A stretch of DNA of 38,860 bases from JAFDVL01 sp043775925 (GTDB lineage: Bacteria; Acidobacteriota; Blastocatellia; RBC074), in NCBI GenBank assembly GCA_043775925.1, contig JAYVRW010000408.1:1-38860 (forward strand), in the 5' to 3' direction. Position 1 is the first letter of the stretch, and every line of letters begins with the position of its first letter. The notes beneath the pieces were generated by a model that was not told where the DNA came from, did not search any database, and saw only the letters and a program-made list of their open reading frames with translations. Positions 24,330-32,621 of the stretch are shown here, one piece after another. A program made the translations under genes and the position numbers.

Positions 24330-25154
24330 ATGAAAGCTATTTATTCAATTCTTATTGCTCTGATGATCGTTGCTTCTTCGTGCCGTGGGCCGAATGTTGC
24401 AACGCCTGCGACCATTGCTTCGACTCCCGTTGAATCAAATTCTGAGCCAACCTCTTATACCTACGAAATCGTCAATACTTACCCGCACGATCCGCAAGCC
24501 TTTACGCAGGGCTTAGTCTTTGCCGATGGAATTTTTTATGAAAGCACTGGCTTGAATGGAGAATCCTCCTTGCGCAAAGTCGAAGTCACCACCGGCAAAG
24601 TCATCAAAAAAATTGACGTTCCGAATCGCTACTTCGCCGAAGGTTTGGCCCTATTTCAAGGACAACTTTTTCAATTAACCTGGCAGGATCAAAAAGGATT
24701 TATTTACGATCACAACACGTTTGCACCGCAAGGCGAATTTCAATACACCGGCGAAGGCTGGGGCTTGACGCACGATGGCAAATCATTAATTTTGAGTGAT
24801 GGAACCGATCAAATCAGATTTCTTGATCCGGCGAATTTCAAAGAGCAGCGACGCATCACCATTAAAGATCGAACAGAATCCATCAAAGAAATTAATGAAC
24901 TGGAGTATGTGAAGGGTGAAATTTTTGCGAACGTCTGGCAGGAAAACGTGATTTTGAGAATTGATCCGAGCAATGGAAAAGTGAATGGAATCATTGACAT
25001 GCGCGACCTGCTGAAGCCAGAAGACAAACGCGGAGACACGGATGTTCTCAACGGTATTGCCTACGATGCAACTCAGGATCGTTTATTCATCACGGGGAAA
25101 AAATGGCCGAAGTTGTTTGAGATTAAGTTGAAGAAAAAAGAAATTGGTCGCTGA
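24330..25154 (+). CDS. glutamine cyclotransferase-like lipoprotein
   Basis: A 274-residue lipoprotein: lipobox IVASSC at residues 13-18 after a short signal. The rest is the five-bladed propeller of plant/bacterial-type glutaminyl-peptide cyclotransferase (PF05096 type): YPHDPQAFTQGLVFADGIFYESTG, then YFAEGLALFQGQLFQLTWQD, EGWGLTHDGKSLILSDGTD, INELEYVKGEIFANVWQ, and LNGIAYDATQDRLFITGKKWP. These are the family's core motifs. It converts N-terminal Gln to pyroglutamate in the periplasm. It starts 13 nt after the kinase gene, so may be the fifth gene of the operon. Confidence 0.93.
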   Translation: MKAIYSILIALMIVASSCRGPNVATPATIASTPVESNSEPTSYTYEIVNTYPHDPQAFTQGLVFADGIFYESTGLNGESSLRKVEVTTGKVIKKIDVPNRYFAEGLALFQGQLFQLTWQDQKGFIYDHNTFAPQGEFQYTGEGWGLTHDGKSLILSDGTDQIRFLDPANFKEQRRITIKDRTESIKEINELEYVKGEIFANVWQENVILRIDPSNGKVNGIIDMRDLLKPEDKRGDTDVLNGIAYDATQDRLFITGKKWPKLFEIKLKKKEIGR

Positions 25155-25325
25155 AAGCGACTGATTTAATAGCGTCGGGTATCACCCGACGTAAACAATT
25201 TACGAATGCGCCGTCCCTAAAAGGGACAAATTCACTGATAATTATTCGACGCCTTCAGCGTCAGAACTGCCCATTATGCTCGTCGGGATTCTCCCGACGC
25301 TATTAAATTTGTCCACTTCGTGGAC
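25148..25325. repeat. cluster of short hairpins with outer inverted repeat
   Basis: Hairpins in a row: TCGCT-GAA-AGCGA (25148-25160, over the stop of the cyclotransferase gene), CGTCGGG-TATCA-CCCGACG, GTCCC-TAAAA-GGGAC (25213-25227), GACGC-CTTCA-GCGTC (25249-25263), CGTCGGG-ATTCT-CCCGACG (25281-25299), GTCCAC-TTC-GTGGAC (25311-25325). An outer pair, TTTAATAGCGTCGGG and its inverse CCCGACGCTATTAAA, encloses the middle ones. No coding sequence is seen here. It may also end transcription of the operon. Confidence 0.8.
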
Positions 25326-25334
25326 ATATACGAA

Positions 25335-25649
25335 ATGTCAGCAAGCTCTCGTCTCTTATTTTTTTCGTCATCAAAACCCACGCTTCATTATTTCTTTTAT
25401 GGTTGCCTTTTGATATTTGTCCTTTGCCTTTTGATTTCCCCCGTCCTCGCGCAGGATCGGATCAATATCAATTCCGCTTCACGCGAAGAACTCATACGCA
25501 TCCCTTTCATCGGCCCCAAAGTCGCCGACAAAATTCTTGATTATCGCCGCAAACACGGAGCCTTTCTGCATTCACAGGATTTGATTGTCATCAAAGGATT
25601 GAGCGCCAAACGATACAAAAATATCGCGCACCTGATTCGTGTTGAGTAA
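25335..25649 (+). CDS. comEA: ComEA-type helix-hairpin-helix DNA-binding protein
   Basis: A 104-residue protein with ATG at 25335 (a GTG at 25320 is inside a hairpin). Residues 1-40 are a signal peptide or anchor (YGCLLIFVLCLLISPVLAQ). The rest is a double HhH domain: ININSASREELIRIPFIGPKVADKILDYRRKHGAF and LIVIKGLSAKRYKNI. It binds incoming DNA outside the inner membrane during natural transformation. It converges with comEC, its usual partner. The hydrophobic core of the signal is encoded by a 7-nt-period repeat tract (25403-25437). Confidence 0.88.
   Translation: MSASSRLLFFSSSKPTLHYFFYGCLLIFVLCLLISPVLAQDRININSASREELIRIPFIGPKVADKILDYRRKHGAFLHSQDLIVIKGLSAKRYKNIAHLIRVE
25403..25437 (+). repeat. 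7-nt-period tract inside the comEA signal peptide
   Basis: Units CCTTTTG, ATATTTG, TCCTTTG, CCTTTTG; shares CCTTTTGATATTTG-like sequence with the tract near 6283-6301. It codes for the hydrophobic core LLIFVLCLLI of ComEA. Confidence 0.75.
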
Positions 25650-25661
25650 TTGCAGAAGAAT

Positions 25662-25750
25662 TGCAGAAGCCCGCACGAAGTAAGGGCGTTCGCTCATAAT
25701 TAAGTAACAGGCGCACAGAAGAGCACACTTACTTCGTGCGTGTTTCTGCA
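25662..25750. repeat. GCAGAAGCCCGCACG inverted repeat, copy 1
   Basis: Arms 25662-25686 and 25726-25750 are inverted copies with about 3 mismatches in 25. It lies between converging comEA and comEC, and the right arm codes the last residues of ComEC (AETRTK) and its stop. A second copy is at 33415-33488. Confidence 0.85.
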
Positions 25751-28563
25751 TCACAACTCACAAAAGTCTTCACCTGTAAATCTTTACCATCAGTTGAAAT
25801 CGTAATTGCACCGCACTTGCTGGTCTGCAAAATCTTCGCGCCGATGTTCCTTAAACCTTCCATCGTTTCAGGATGTGGATGATCGAAAGGACTTGGATCC
25901 GCGACAGAAATGACTGCATATTTCGGCTGCACTCTCGCCAGAAATTCTGAAGTTGAAGAAGTCCGCGAACCGTGATGCCCGACCTTCAAAACATCTGCTG
26001 ATAAGTTTTGGGCTTCCAAAATTAAGCGTCTTTCCACTTCTTTTTCTGCATCTCCCGTCAACAAAAAACTTCTTTCTCCGAATTGTATTCTGAATACCAG
26101 CGATTGATTATTGGCAGAAACATCCGCCTTCAACGCATCTTCAAATGGAGCTACCACTTCAATTTTGACGCCATCAATTTCAAATTTATCGCCGCGTCTC
26201 CACGATTTTATGGAAGCATTATTAAAAATTGCGGCATTTCTAAAAGCGTCAAATTGCGGATCATTCGTCGGGATTACCCCCGTGATGGCTTCGCCAATTT
26301 CAAAAGATTTTCCAATGTCTTCAAAGCCCTGCGTATGATCGGAATGCCCGTGACTGGCGGCGATATAGTCCAATTTCTTAATGCCGAGTTGCCATAAATA
26401 CGGCGACACGGCGGCCTCGCCAATGCTGATGCGGTCTTCGATGAAGATTTCTTCGCCTTCATGAAAACGCAGCTCACGCGGAATCGTGCCTCCGCTATCA
26501 AGCAACATTAATTTACCATTTGGAAAACTTATCAAGGCGCTATCGCCCTGCCCAACATCCAGAAAAGTAACACTGAGGCGACCTTGCTCACATTTGTGAG
26601 GATGTGGATGAAATACCAGCAGGCAAAAAAGCACTAACAACCCAGCGCCACAAAACAACCACGAAGCTTTACTAATTCGCTGAAGCAGTAGCCCACGATC
26701 TTCAAGTTTTGATTTTAATGTAAACGGATTCCACGCATTGAGAACTAGCAGTAAAACTAAAGCCAGCAGAAAATACAGCGCATAAATTTTCCAGGAATCT
26801 GTTCCGTAATCAGGCACTCGAAAATTTAATTTGCGCCAAACTAATAACTTATCTGCTGAGTGCACCGTCAACCATCCAATCGCATTAATAACAAAAGAAA
26901 GCTTCGTCATGAATTCGCCGATGATCGCCGCGAGTAATAAATACAAGGCTCCGGCAATCATCAAGACGAACATCATTACACTTTGAATGGCATTCGTGAT
27001 TGGAGAAATAAACGAGACGCGATGAAAATACGCAATCATGATTGGCAGCATTCCAACCTGCACCGAAGTCGTCGCAATAAACGTCGTCACAATCCAGGTC
27101 AGACCTTGTTGTAAGATTCTGCGGGGACGATTCGCGCTCATCCATTTAGCGGCAGGTGATTTCTGAAGCTTGAATCTGATGACCGCCGTTTTCATTTCTT
27201 CCTGAAACTCTGCTTCATTCCAGTGCAAAACTTCGGCGCACCATTTTAGCCATCTCGGAGCGCGTGGAGGATACGGCGTCAACGCAGTCGGCTGCCATGC
27301 ACCTAATCGTTTGATGCGATCCAGCAACGGCACTGTCACCGTGACGATAATCAGCACCGTCAAAAACGTTAATTGAAAAGCTGGATTGAAAATGTCGCGT
27401 GGTTGCCAAATCAATAAAACTAATGCCGAAGCGGCTAACGTATTCGCTCCAGGTGAAGTACGAAAAATTAATTGACCGATCAACACAAAAGTCAGCATCA
27501 CTGTCGCACGTGTAATTGACGGCTGTACGCCAATCATCAATGTGTATGCCCACATCAAAACGAAGATCAAAACAAATCGTAGCCAGGGCAATTTCGTCAC
27601 GAAAGAAATCAGCCACGTCACGATCAATGCGAGCATCGCCACGTGCAATCCTGAAATCACAATCAAGTGAAACGTCCCACCAATGCGAAACGATTCTGCT
27701 GTGTCTTTGTCGAGAAAATGTTGGTTCCCGAATAATGCCGCAGCCAATACGCCAGCCGTAGGTTGCGTGAAGCTGCGCAAAATTCTGGCGACAGCATTCG
27801 CTCTTACGGCATACAACCAACTTAAAATTTTTGAGCGCTTCCCTTCCCCGACTTTTTTAATCAACAATGCACTTTTGATTAAGCCATTCGCATCGTAGCC
27901 GCGATATTCCAACAGTTCATCAAATTTCGGAGCGCCCGGATTTTGATAGCCTGCCGACTTTCGCAAAATTACTAAAGCTTGAATCTTCGTTCCGTAATGC
28001 AATTGCAGCGCGTCATAATCCGCACGGTCTTCACCGTCTTTAAAAGGCACGATCAAATGAATTAACCCCGAAGCTGCCTGCTCTTTTCCTAACGTCGAAA
28101 CGCGCTCGACCTCGACATCAAGATAGATTCGATCTGAAGCTAATTCAGGTGCGGTCGAAACTCTTCCCCAAACTCGCACGGGTTCATTGGTTTCAATTAT
28201 TTTTGCTTCGATGAGTTTTAGGATTCGATTCGGCTTGATGCTGGCTTCGTTGAGCGACCACATCATCGCTCCGCAACTGAACGAATTCATCAATAAAATC
28301 ACGGTGATAATGAAGTCGCGGTAAGTCTTGAGGAGTTCAGTAAAGTTAGCGATTGACCCCGTCGCTACGGCTCCGGGTACTGTACCGAAGCTCCACAAAG
28401 CACAGGCAATTCCAAAAAATCCAAGCGACAAAATCAACCAGTTTTTTGTGGAAATATTTGTCAGGCGTGAAGCTACAATTTCGCCAAGAATAAACGTTAC
28501 CGCCAAAAAAACAAGCGGCTGTTCAAGTACGCTAAGCTGGGGGAAAGCAATGCGTCGGGGCAT
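25729..28563 (-). CDS. comEC: competence protein ComEC/Rec2
   Basis: A 944-residue polytopic protein that forms the inner-membrane DNA channel in transformation. The N-terminal third holds TM helices and the DUF4131-like OB region (residues about 120-240); the Competence domain has GGTFHLIVISGLHVAML and PSITRATVML; the C-terminal MBL-like nuclease domain has FLDVGQGDSALISF, HGHSDHTQGFED, and VGHHGSRTSS. Length is at the long end. Residues 59-69 (GTVPGAVATGS) come from dispersed palindrome copy C, between two hydrophobic segments. The C-terminal AETRTK comes from the GCAGAAGCCCGCACG repeat. Faces comEA. Confidence 0.93.
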   Translation of the reverse strand: MPRRIAFPQLSVLEQPLVFLAVTFILGEIVASRLTNISTKNWLILSLGFFGIACALWSFGTVPGAVATGSIANFTELLKTYRDFIITVILLMNSFSCGAMMWSLNEASIKPNRILKLIEAKIIETNEPVRVWGRVSTAPELASDRIYLDVEVERVSTLGKEQAASGLIHLIVPFKDGEDRADYDALQLHYGTKIQALVILRKSAGYQNPGAPKFDELLEYRGYDANGLIKSALLIKKVGEGKRSKILSWLYAVRANAVARILRSFTQPTAGVLAAALFGNQHFLDKDTAESFRIGGTFHLIVISGLHVAMLALIVTWLISFVTKLPWLRFVLIFVLMWAYTLMIGVQPSITRATVMLTFVLIGQLIFRTSPGANTLAASALVLLIWQPRDIFNPAFQLTFLTVLIIVTVTVPLLDRIKRLGAWQPTALTPYPPRAPRWLKWCAEVLHWNEAEFQEEMKTAVIRFKLQKSPAAKWMSANRPRRILQQGLTWIVTTFIATTSVQVGMLPIMIAYFHRVSFISPITNAIQSVMMFVLMIAGALYLLLAAIIGEFMTKLSFVINAIGWLTVHSADKLLVWRKLNFRVPDYGTDSWKIYALYFLLALVLLLVLNAWNPFTLKSKLEDRGLLLQRISKASWLFCGAGLLVLFCLLVFHPHPHKCEQGRLSVTFLDVGQGDSALISFPNGKLMLLDSGGTIPRELRFHEGEEIFIEDRISIGEAAVSPYLWQLGIKKLDYIAASHGHSDHTQGFEDIGKSFEIGEAITGVIPTNDPQFDAFRNAAIFNNASIKSWRRGDKFEIDGVKIEVVAPFEDALKADVSANNQSLVFRIQFGERSFLLTGDAEKEVERRLILEAQNLSADVLKVGHHGSRTSSTSEFLARVQPKYAVISVADPSPFDHPHPETMEGLRNIGAKILQTSKCGAITISTDGKDLQVKTFVSCDAETRTK
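28357..28390 (+). repeat. palindromic dispersed element, copy C, inside comEC
   Basis: 30 nt match copy B with one difference; 17-mer GCTACGGCTCCGGGTAC at 28364-28380. It is read in frame, antisense, in comEC. Confidence 0.85.
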
Positions 28564-28574
28564 AATTTTTTGAA

Positions 28575-28725
28575 AAGGTCTTTGGGTTTTGAGCTTTGGT
28601 CTTTGTCCTGGTTGCCAAGCTGAAAGCCTTTAATCGGAATATTTTTGTGCTTGTACTTCCCACCGTAACCACGTAAATGACTACGGTTGATCCAAGACCA
28701 AAGTCCAAAGACCTAAGACCAAATA
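28575..28725. repeat. inverted pair of 7-nt-period tracts
   Basis: Left 28575-28611 (GGTCTTT, GGGTTTT, GAGCTTT) and right 28691-28725 (ACCAAAG, TCCAAAG, ACCTAAG, ACCAAAT) are inverted copies. They fill the space between comEC and rlmD; the right arm codes the final residues SIWS and the stop of RlmD. Confidence 0.75.
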
Positions 28726-29915
28726 CTTAATTTAACTACGGTCTCAACATGATACGTCTGCGGAAACATGTCCAGACCAATGATCGAATCTATTTTGTAA
28801 TTCGTTTTCGTTAAAGTTTTCAGGTCACGCGCCAGCGTCGCCGGATCACACGACACATAAGTTATCGCCAAAGGTTTCAGTTCCATCAAACGATTCACGA
28901 CAATTTCTCCGGCTCCGGCGCGAGGCGGATCAAGGATGACCCAATCCGGTCGTGATAATTTTGGCGCATCGTATTTTAACCAAGCTTCGACGGATTTAAT
29001 GTCAAAATTTACATTTTTGATGTGATTCGTCTTTGCGTTGTTGATGCCGTGATTGCCGGATAATTTACTACCTTCGACGGCGTAGACCTGCTCAAAATAT
29101 TTGGCGATAGGCAGTGAAAATAATCCCGCTCCGGCATATAAATCAAACGCGATTGCGCCTCTCGCATCACTCGTTGCAGTTGAGACTAATTGCTCAATCA
29201 ACAACCTGTTTCCCTGAAAAAATGAGCGAATACCAAAGGCGAATTGAAATCCTGCGATGGTTTGATGAATCGTTCCCTGCGCATCAATTTCTGCCGCCTT
29301 CGCATTTTCTCCGGTAGCCGGAACCATCACCGTTTCATCGTCACTCACCGCCAGAAAAATTCGAGTCGCACGTTTGTGAACTAATTTCGGTTTGTCGTGC
29401 AAACGCTGTAGCGCACGATTCGCTTCAGGCAATAAAACCGGGCATTCCGTGATATTGCAGACTTCGTGTGAATTCGCCTGAAAAAAACCTAAATTTGGAA
29501 CTCCATCTTCTGTTCGTTGAATTTTTATTTCCGCTCTGGAGCGATAACCGAACTCATCCGCACCTAAAATTTCAATATTTTCTTCCCACTGAATTCCGCC
29601 GATACGTTGCAAAGAAGAGCGGATAAATTCAGCTTTTGCTTTCAACTGCGCTGCGTAATTCAGATGTTGCAATTGGCAGCCACCACAAATTCCAAAATGC
29701 TGACACGGAGCGCTGCGTCTGTCAGCGGAAGGTGCAAGAATTTCTTCAATCACACCACGCGCAAAGTTGCGTTCAATTTTGGTAATTCTTATCCGAACAC
29801 GATCACCCGGTGCAGCGTACGCCACGAAGACGGCTTGTTGATTGACGCGCCCGATTCCTTCGCCGCCATAAATCAGCTTCTCAATTTCTAATTCGTAGGT
29901 CTCGCCAATTTGCAT
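28713..29915 (-). CDS. rlmD: 23S rRNA (uracil-C5)-methyltransferase, RlmD/RumA type
   Basis: A 400-residue RNA m5U methyltransferase. An N-terminal TRAM domain (residues 1-60) is followed by the iron-sulfur cysteines C71, C77 and C80 (CQHFGICGGC) with C158 (TECP). The SAM motif is DLYAGAGLFSLPIA, then ILDPPRAGAG, and the catalytic Cys in YVSCDPATLARDL. It modifies 23S rRNA; the family includes RlmC, RlmD and TrmA, and the four-cysteine cluster fits the RlmC/D group. The stop and last four codons are provided by a repeat tract. It starts 8 nt after the small membrane-protein gene. Confidence 0.9.
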   Translation of the reverse strand: MQIGETYELEIEKLIYGGEGIGRVNQQAVFVAYAAPGDRVRIRITKIERNFARGVIEEILAPSADRRSAPCQHFGICGGCQLQHLNYAAQLKAKAEFIRSSLQRIGGIQWEENIEILGADEFGYRSRAEIKIQRTEDGVPNLGFFQANSHEVCNITECPVLLPEANRALQRLHDKPKLVHKRATRIFLAVSDDETVMVPATGENAKAAEIDAQGTIHQTIAGFQFAFGIRSFFQGNRLLIEQLVSTATSDARGAIAFDLYAGAGLFSLPIAKYFEQVYAVEGSKLSGNHGINNAKTNHIKNVNFDIKSVEAWLKYDAPKLSRPDWVILDPPRAGAGEIVVNRLMELKPLAITYVSCDPATLARDLKTLTKTNYKIDSIIGLDMFPQTYHVETVVKLSIWS

Positions 29916-29923
29916 AAGTAAAT

Positions 29924-30301
29924 TTAGGAATCAGATTTTGAGAATAACAAATAAATTATCCAAAGTGCGCAGGCTGGCCACGCAATAATTACATGTACGA
30001 TTAAAAAAATAATACTTGTTCCATGCACTCCTGCGCCACTCAAAAATGCTCCCAACATCGGTTCAAATGCTAGTATCAACATCACTAAAATTTGATATTC
30101 GCTTTTCTCCAAACTTGCAAATTTATAAACAATGTAAAGAACCCATAATAGTAAGAACAGATAGAAATTGATCACGACCTCAATTGGAAATTCCTGAAAA
30201 AAACTAAAACGTGCATTCAACTCAGTACAAACGACAATCAGAGGCAATGCAATTAATCCAATAGTCAGTTTGCGATATAATTTATTGGAGAAAATTATCA
30301 T
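29924..30301 (-). CDS. small polytopic membrane protein
   Basis: A 125-residue protein with about four TM segments: ITIGLIALPLIVVC-like at 13-27, FYLFLLLWVLYIVYKF, ILVMLILAFEPMLGAFL, and SIIFLIVHVIIAWPACALWIIYLL. I do not recognise its family. It is on the minus strand, 8 nt before rlmD. Its lack of a strong Shine-Dalgarno and AT-rich sequence differ from its neighbours; it could be acquired. Function unknown. Confidence 0.65.
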   Translation of the reverse strand: MIIFSNKLYRKLTIGLIALPLIVVCTELNARFSFFQEFPIEVVINFYLFLLLWVLYIVYKFASLEKSEYQILVMLILAFEPMLGAFLSGAGVHGTSIIFLIVHVIIAWPACALWIIYLLFSKSDS

Positions 30302-30322
30302 TATTTCTATGAAGCTTTCATC

Positions 30323-30799
30323 CTAATCGCTATTTTTCACTTCAAGTTTTGCGCCATTGAATTCATCAAAAATTTTTGTATGCGCTTGCAGCGACATTTC
30401 ATCATCGCGTTCGTAATATTCTTTCACCCATTGAATTAAAAATTCAATCTTTTCATTTTGCTCTTCCAGACTTTTATATTTCTCCGGTTCCCACGGACGT
30501 TTCATGTTATTCGCTACACATTTCTCTACGCCGGGATTCATAAAAATCAGCAGATCAATGCTGCCTTTGACTATCGTCAATAACGAACCGTAGCAGCCTT
30601 CGATAATCCAATTTGCATCTTTGCCGACGAAATTTTGTAAGTCGGATTCTATCGCCTCAATTGATCTTTTCTCGGCAATTTTCCCAGGTTCCCAATAAAT
30701 AGAATCCAGTTCTAGCAGTCTTGATTCGTTCATTGATGCAAGGCGTCTCGCTAGTGTAGTTTTGCCTGAACCTGAATTTCCGATGATTGCAATTCTCAT
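30323..30799 (-). CDS. P-loop NTPase, adenylate/shikimate-kinase-like
   Basis: A 158-residue protein from the ATG at 30799, where MRIAIIGNSGSGKTTLARRL begins with the Walker A strand; a longer frame to 30859 would overlap the gene before. LLELDSIYW and NWIIEGCYGS, then IDLLIFMNPGVEKCVANNMKRPWE, fit the FlaR/topology-modulation-type nucleoside-kinase-like group. Substrate unknown. It is likely to be co-transcribed with the two small genes around it. Confidence 0.82.
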   Translation of the reverse strand: MRIAIIGNSGSGKTTLARRLASMNESRLLELDSIYWEPGKIAEKRSIEAIESDLQNFVGKDANWIIEGCYGSLLTIVKGSIDLLIFMNPGVEKCVANNMKRPWEPEKYKSLEEQNEKIEFLIQWVKEYYERDDEMSLQAHTKIFDEFNGAKLEVKNSD

Positions 30800-30833
30800 T
30801 AACTTAACTTTCGGTGATAACTGTCCAAGAAAT

Positions 30834-31055
30834 TTATCTTGCACCACATCTATCATCAAGTTTCAAACCAATTTGATGCAACCCTATCGTACTACAGTGT
30901 TCCGTAGCCCAAATCAAATCAGTAATTATTGATCGAACTACAACTTGATCATTGGCCAAGGGAAGCTCGGGTAAAACTGAATTTAACTCCTCGCTAATTT
31001 CCAAAAGTTTATGAGCAATTAAATCTAGTTTTTCTTTTCTTCTTTCTGGTGTCAT
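30834..31055 (-). CDS. small helical protein, unknown
   Basis: A 73-residue protein with ATG at 31055 (MTPERRKEKLDLIAHKLLEI); a TTG 27 nt upstream is possible. It is mostly helical, acidic and Leu-rich, with AIITDLIWATEH-like segments, and no named motif. It lies 34 nt before the NTPase gene. It could be a partner of the NTPase. Confidence 0.5.
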   Translation of the reverse strand: MTPERRKEKLDLIAHKLLEISEELNSVLPELPLANDQVVVRSIITDLIWATEHCSTIGLHQIGLKLDDRCGAR

Positions 31056-31109
31056 TTGATTAAAGCAATATCTTTGTCGCAAGTTCTTTTTGACGCAGCA
31101 GCAACATCC

Positions 31110-31832
31110 TCACAAATAAAACAAACTTAATCGCGGCAAGTGATATTCATCGCGTAACTTCCGCGCCACCCAATTATGCAGTGTCTGTTCGTAGACTTCT
31201 TGTTCCATTCCTTTACGGTAACTTTTCAAATCTTTTTCGCCTTCTTTCCTAAGCTCAGCGCGATGCTCTTCGGTCGTGTGATTTTGGATGGCTTCGAGTA
31301 AAAAGGTTTCGATCAAATTTAAGTCGGCATCCAGTGCGCCGAGAAAATCGTCGTTGAGCTGATTCAGGTCTTCGGAAATTTCCTGTAAGCGATTCGCAGC
31401 GCGATCAAAGGCTTCCGCCAATCCTGCATCGGCTGAAAACCGCAGGCGCAACGCGACCATTGATTCCATCCATTCGTCCAAAGCCGCTTTGATACTCGTC
31501 AATGAAAACGGCGCTTCTTTCACTACTTCATCGGCGCTGGTTTCATCGCCTTCTTCACGACCGCCAACCTGTGAATCAAGATATTGATGATAGGCTTCCT
31601 CGACGGCTTGCTGGCAGTAGAGCAAATTATTGACGAGGCGACCGGATTTGCGCGGTTGCTGATCGTGAGTATCAAACGATTTCGTGATGCCACGCAGGAC
31701 AATTCGCAGCGGGATTCCGCGTTGCTGCCACGATTCCATCAACGACCAATCGAGCGGCGAAACTAACAAATGTTTTCCGCGACGGCTGACAAATGTGTCT
31801 TCGATTTCAGTGAAATAGTTGAAATAATTCAT
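31110..31832 (-). CDS. conserved-looking protein of unknown function, downstream of coaX
   Basis: A 240-residue soluble protein. ATG at 31832 lies 4 nt after the coaX stop; a longer frame to 31877 would overlap coaX. The N-terminus MNYFNYFTEIEDTFVSRRGK and LLVSPLDWSLMESWQQRGIPLRIVLRGI looks like a DNA- or nucleotide-binding or winged-helix piece; the rest is acidic and helical, ending WVARKLRDEYHLPRLSLFYL. No catalytic motif found. Coupling with coaX and birA suggests a role tied to cofactor or housekeeping genes. Confidence 0.72.
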   Translation of the reverse strand: MNYFNYFTEIEDTFVSRRGKHLLVSPLDWSLMESWQQRGIPLRIVLRGITKSFDTHDQQPRKSGRLVNNLLYCQQAVEEAYHQYLDSQVGGREEGDETSADEVVKEAPFSLTSIKAALDEWMESMVALRLRFSADAGLAEAFDRAANRLQEISEDLNQLNDDFLGALDADLNLIETFLLEAIQNHTTEEHRAELRKEGEKDLKSYRKGMEQEVYEQTLHNWVARKLRDEYHLPRLSLFYL

Positions 31833-31836
31833 GCGG

Positions 31837-32604
31837 CTATTGATTGTTTCTTTCGTAGATAATCCGTAAGCCTTCAAGCGTCAGATCGTCGTCAATTTCT
31901 TTAATTAATTCGCTGCCGCGCCCGATCAATCTGGCTAATCCGCCCGTCGCAATAATTTTTGTTTCTGCTCCAAGTTCGGCAATCATGCGATGCAGAATTC
32001 CATCTACTAATCCGATGTAGCCATAATACAAACCGGACTGCACACTGCTGATCGTCGTCTGTCCGATGACTTCATCCGGTCGTTTAATTTCGACGCGGGA
32101 CAAACGCGCCGCTCTTTGGAATAAGGCTTCTGCCGAAATACTCAAGCCCGGCGTAATCACACCGCCCAAGTATTCACGATCTTTACTGACCGCATCAAAG
32201 GTTGTCGCCGTCCCGAAATCTACGATAATGCACGGTGCGCCGTAATGATGAATTGCGGCGACGCTGTTCACAATTCGATCCGCTCCGACATCAGTTTCGG
32301 GTTGATAGCGAATCGGCATTCCGGTCTCAGATAAATGATCCACGTAATACGGCGTGATGCCGAAATACAATTCCGCCATCTTCGTCAGCGTAAAATTCAG
32401 CGGCGGGACGACCGAAGAAATGGCGATGCCGTTGATTTTTTCGGAATCCATTTTCGCCAATGTAAAAAGATTGCGAAAGAGAATTCCGTACTCATCAATC
32501 GTGCGATTACGGTCAGTAGAAAGTCGCCAATTCGTGATGAGAGTTTTCGTTTCGTAAACACCGACGACTGTATTTGTATTACCAACGTCAATAACTAAAA
32601 GCAT
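31837..32604 (-). CDS. coaX: type III pantothenate kinase
   Basis: A 255-residue CoaX that phosphorylates pantothenate, the first step of CoA synthesis. MLLVIDVGNTNTVVGVY is the ATPase phosphate-1 loop; DVGADRIVNSVAA and VDFGTATTFDAV are the substrate and phosphate-2 motifs; GGVITPGL follows. Length is standard. It starts 17 nt after birA and precedes an unknown gene by 4 nt, so birA-coaX-unknown form one unit. Confidence 0.95.
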   Translation of the reverse strand: MLLVIDVGNTNTVVGVYETKTLITNWRLSTDRNRTIDEYGILFRNLFTLAKMDSEKINGIAISSVVPPLNFTLTKMAELYFGITPYYVDHLSETGMPIRYQPETDVGADRIVNSVAAIHHYGAPCIIVDFGTATTFDAVSKDREYLGGVITPGLSISAEALFQRAARLSRVEIKRPDEVIGQTTISSVQSGLYYGYIGLVDGILHRMIAELGAETKIIATGGLARLIGRGSELIKEIDDDLTLEGLRIIYERNNQ

Positions 32605-32621
32605 AAAATTTGTGTAGTAGT

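Noticed and set aside
27215..27820. A 201-codon open frame inside comEC
   Set aside because: Same strand, different frame from a clearly recognisable ComEC; Cys/Arg-rich translation is typical of a shadow frame.
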